A DNA stretch of 64,000 bases. Origin: Paenibacillus sp. FSL K6-1330. GTDB taxonomy: Bacteria; Bacillota; Bacilli; Paenibacillales; Paenibacillaceae. Where the stretch lies: positions 4,415,501-4,479,500 of the forward strand of contig NZ_CP150269.1 in NCBI RefSeq assembly GCF_037976825.1. Reading direction: 5' to 3'. The notes beneath the pieces were generated by a model. The model saw only the letters and a program-made list of their open reading frames with translations, had not been told where the DNA came from and did no database searches. Within the stretch, counting starts at the first letter, position 1. Each line of letters opens with the position of its first letter. A program made the position numbers and the translations under genes. Below are positions 61,405 to 64,000 of this stretch, piece after piece.

Positions 61405-61911
61405 TCAGCCCTTTTTTTTATATTTCTCTTTTTTATCCGCTCTATAGAACAAGCTGATATGAGTTGCTTGAAATTCTTGAACTGAGCTAACATACGACTC
61501 CAGCTCCTTCTTCATTTCGATGATCGAGTCAGAAACTACAGATTTTCGAGCAACCGTGATATGCGGTTTGTATCGTTCTAACTCAAAACATTTCATGATT
61601 TGTTCCTGATTGGGGTTAAATATCGTTACAAGTCTCTTATGTAGTTCTATTAACTCATGGGATTTCACTTCTAAATAAAGGACATCCATATTCCCGAAAA
61701 ATTTTAGGTCTCCCACACGTATTGGAAAATCACCAAATTCCGAAATCACCTTCTGACACGGTCGTAGCGACCCTGTATCTTCCGTTAGTCCACACGATGC
61801 TTTTACCGTAATGTGGGGTCCGGAACTTTGATGACCGTTATACTTGTCTCTTAATTTTATAATTTTATCGTGAATATCCATGGGTGGGACAATTCCGAAG
61901 TAATACTCCAA
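61405..61911 (-). CDS. 2'-5' RNA ligase family (2H phosphoesterase) protein
   Basis: 168 residues; TTG start at 61911 (no better codon, site weak). Two HxT motifs: PHITVK (H33, T35) and PHITVA (H117, T119), the hallmark of 2H phosphoesterases. Bacterial members open cyclic nucleotide phosphates or 2'-5' bonds; the physiological substrate is unknown. Basic lysine-rich C-terminus (KKEKYKKKG). Confidence 0.85.
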   Translation of the reverse strand: MEYYFGIVPPMDIHDKIIKLRDKYNGHQSSGPHITVKASCGLTEDTGSLRPCQKVISEFGDFPIRVGDLKFFGNMDVLYLEVKSHELIELHKRLVTIFNPNQEQIMKCFELERYKPHITVARKSVVSDSIIEMKKELESYVSSVQEFQATHISLFYRADKKEKYKKKG

Positions 61912-61957
61912 TGCAGCTACAACTCGCTTTTATAATCTATTGCGGTCCATGATGATA

Positions 61958-62542
61958 TTACTGCAAACGGTAGTATCCTCTACAAAATATACTATTCTTA
62001 GGTTTAATAAGAATTAGAAAAGAATTGATGATATCTGAAGATGATATGACCATGTTAAACCAACAAATATATAACATGAGTGATTTCATGAATCCGCTCA
62101 TACCTATTGAAGCAAAAGCTGGAACTATAGACAACATCATAAGCGGAAGACTCATGAATAACCAAAACCTCTTTTTAGAAAGAGGAGTATCAGTATTAAG
62201 CCAAAAAAATATGCCGCTAAAAGTCAAACTTATATCACCAAGCTTATAGATAACTATAATGTGAAAGAACTCATGTATCACGAATATACAAGCACTAAAT
62301 AGGATTAATGTTATATAAAACACAACACTACTACTGGAACTGATAATTTCTTGATTGGTTTCCGTGATCAATTGTGAGATTAAATCAACGCCAAAAACAA
62401 GGCCAGGTGCTAATGCAATACTTATCATTAACAAATATACAAACTTCATATAATGTGTTCGGAACCAAGGCTTTCGAATAAAAGGAATCCATGAAGAAAA
62501 ATCAGTATCTGTTGCAGGAAGATTTTTAAACCATAAAATCAT
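61958..62542 (-). CDS. DUF3267 membrane zinc-peptidase-like protein
   Basis: 194 residues, about five spans. The HExxH motif appears as HEFFH (H90, E91, H94), in the membrane-embedded position typical of DUF3267. The family is likely to be metalloproteases of unknown substrate. Good ribosome binding site. First gene of the minus-strand run. Confidence 0.85.
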   Translation of the reverse strand: MILWFKNLPATDTDFSSWIPFIRKPWFRTHYMKFVYLLMISIALAPGLVFGVDLISQLITETNQEIISSSSSVVFYITLILFSACIFVIHEFFHIIVIYKLGDISLTFSGIFFWLNTDTPLSKKRFWLFMSLPLMMLSIVPAFASIGMSGFMKSLMLYICWFNMVISSSDIINSFLILIKPKNSIFCRGYYRLQ

Positions 62543-62894
62543 GTGTTAATTTCGCTCCTTTTCCAATTCAATCGGTACCTCTTTGATGCACGACCACTAC
62601 ATAGTTCCCGTTAATGATCATCCATCATATGTTCTTGTAGCGGGGCTTCTTCCATGATTATACATCTGTCCACAAAAAGGCGACAGCCAGAAATTACAGA
62701 AGAGATCAACTTCTCTTCTCAGAAACCATACATTGGGATTTTATTCAAAAAGTTAAACCCTTTTTTATCCAAATGTGGTAAAGTAGAAGTCGAAAGTATA
62801 AGCGGTTTAACTTTTGGAAAGGAGGAATTCATGATTCATTGTTTGTCAAAGCCTTCCCCTGTTGTCATTCCAAAAATTAAAAAGGAAGTGTCGC
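62543..62894. other. Divergent intergenic region, no gene
   Basis: I see only a 14-codon and a 36-codon minus frame with no support and an 81-codon plus frame (62654-62899) lacking a ribosome binding site. The AAGGAAG site for the next gene lies near 62881. Confidence 0.5.
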
Positions 62895-64000
62895 GATGAT
62901 CACACGAAGCAAAATGATGGTCTTAAGTCTCTGCATTTGTATGTTGATCACATTATTTCCTGCATCGGGCTTTGCTGAGGCAGAGGTTGAGGAAGAAACG
63001 GCAGCTGCTGCTGTGCCGAGTCCGTGGAAGCAACAAAATATCGGTTCACCGTCGGTGAAAGGCAATGCATCTTATGATCCAACTGCTGATCAATTTTCCG
63101 TAAGCGGTGCGGGCAAGGACATCTGGGGTAAATCAGATCAGTTTAACTATGTGTACCAGCCCTGGACGGGAGACGGCGCAATTATCGCCCTTGTCTCTTC
63201 TCAAACCAATTCACACGAATTCGCCAAGGCCGGTATCATGATAAGGGAAACGCTGAATGCTGATTCCAAGCATGTCGATTTGCTGTTGACACCTTCGAAC
63301 GGGTTCACATTCCAGTATCGGGCAGAAACAGGCGGAACTTCCCAAAGCGAGAAAATTGCATCGACGAGCCCAGCCTGGATAAAGCTAGAACGTAAAGGTA
63401 ACGTCATTAAAGGATATGTATCCAACAACGGATTGAACTGGGGCGATTTAGGCAATGTGACTCTAAACATGAATGCCTCGTTGTATGTAGGATTGGCTGT
63501 CAGCAGCCATAATGAGTCTAAATTAAGCACGGCTATTTTTGACAAGGTGAAGGTAAATGCGTCAGGTGATGTATACCCGCCTACCGAACCGACCCACTTG
63601 CAAGCAACCAGTGTAACAGATACAACGGCAAGCATATCCTGGACTGCATCATTGGATGATGTTGGCGTGAAGGATTATGACGTGTATAAAGACGATGTGT
63701 TGGCGCAAGCGAATGTAACGGATACTTCCTACACCTTTACCGGTTTAACCCCGAATACCACATATAATTTCACGGTCAGGGCAAGAGATACAGCAGGGAA
63801 TATTTCCAATGCCAGCAGTCCTCTCACCGTGAAAACGACGAACCAAACCGATACTCAGGCGCCGACTGCCCCGACAGAACTTGAAAGCTCAAGCAAAACA
63901 TCTTCATCAGTCCATTTGACCTGGACGGCATCGACAGATGACGTAGGCGTGTACGAGTACGATATTTATAGAAACGGCTCATTAGCAGGCAGCACGTCTG
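62895..64000 (+). CDS. Secreted FN3-repeat protein, 3' end outside window
   Basis: 368 residues are visible and the frame is open at the right edge. Signal peptide (MITRSKMMVLSLCICMLITLFPASGFA). A beta-sandwich (about 45-210, NIGSPSVKGNASYDP, FAKAGIMIRETLNADSKHVDLLLTPSNGF), like the DUF1349/LamG-type domains of glycosidases, then two FN3 domains (about 230-315 and 325 onward; SISWTASLDDVGVKDYDVYKDD, LTWTASTDDVGVYEYDIYRNG). The catalytic part, if any, would lie beyond the window. It resembles modular carbohydrate-active or matrix proteins. Confidence 0.88.

Noticed and set aside
62654..62899. 81-codon plus-strand frame before the FN3 gene
   Set aside because: No ribosome binding site and it overlaps the start of the real gene; no domain.
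1..64000. Insertion sequence, phage or integron
   Set aside because: No transposase, integrase or terminal inverted repeats were seen.

Overview
The window looks like chromosomal DNA of a spore-forming, low-to-mid GC Bacillota, most probably Paenibacillus. The evidence is strong AGGAGG-type ribosome binding sites with frequent GTG and TTG starts, many small GNAT and HAD genes, a sporulation-type diadenylate cyclase (CdaS), bacillithiol genes (bshB2, yojF, a BstA-like DinB protein), Fur boxes in front of a Btr-like iron regulator, and large secreted fibronectin-III and chitinase proteins. No rRNA, tRNA, CRISPR array, phage or transposase was recognised.

Layout. 1-2.6 kb: the 3' end of a DapA-family aldolase, then a cytosolic two-PAS histidine kinase with a small partner gene. 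2.6-8.4 kb: a SanA/YdcF protein, a GNAT, and a ROK repressor with a clear palindromic operator that leads an operon with an uncharacterised TIM-barrel-like protein and an MFS permease. 8.5-12.3 kb: a secreted repeat protein, a YebC protein, a LysR remnant and an efflux-type MFS gene with a palindrome over its -10 box. 12.3-14.1 kb: an ECF sigma factor and DUF4179 anti-sigma pair behind an ECF-type promoter. 14.1-17.8 kb: assimilatory sulfite reductase cysJI. 18-20.5 kb: cdaS, bshB2-yojF and a DUF523 protein. 20.6-24.7 kb: two AraC regulators and two Gfo/Idh/MocA dehydrogenases. 24.8-26.8 kb: a bstA-like gene, a toroid protein and a VOC protein.

26.9-30 kb is a compact four-gene membrane operon: VTT protein, PAP2 phosphatase, UgtP-like glycosyltransferase and DedA protein, which suggests lipid-carrier recycling and glycolipid synthesis. 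30.3-40.5 kb is a long minus-strand run of small enzyme genes (HAD phosphatases, GNATs, a methyltransferase, a P-loop kinase, a phospholipase-like protein, a purple-acid-phosphatase-like protein). It also holds a truncated Zn-ribbon gene and a 41-residue membrane protein. 40.7-46.6 kb is an iron-acquisition locus: Fur box plus siderophore-binding lipoprotein, Fur box plus an AraC regulator fused to a homologous binding domain, an MFS protein and another AraC regulator.

46.7-48.9 kb holds the most unusual locus. Four minus-strand genes follow the gene order of methylamine-dehydrogenase maturation operons (membrane protein, MauE-like, MauD-like, then a 12-cysteine MauA-like protein). The heavy chain MauB and the first tryptophan of the TTQ cofactor appear to be missing. 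It may be a repurposed disulfide-rich-protein system. 49-52.4 kb: a GNAT, a condensation-like acyltransferase with a Zn-ribbon membrane partner, and a YkoP-like gene.

52.8-64 kb: large secreted proteins (TIM barrel plus FN3, GH18 chitinase, FN3 protein cut by the window edge). Between them lie an 11-unit tandem array of 52-bp palindrome-containing repeats, a scar made of a kinase 5' end joined to a YdcF 3' end (apparent remnant of a duplicated block), and a minus-strand run of YdcF, GNAT, kinase, 2H phosphoesterase and DUF3267 genes.
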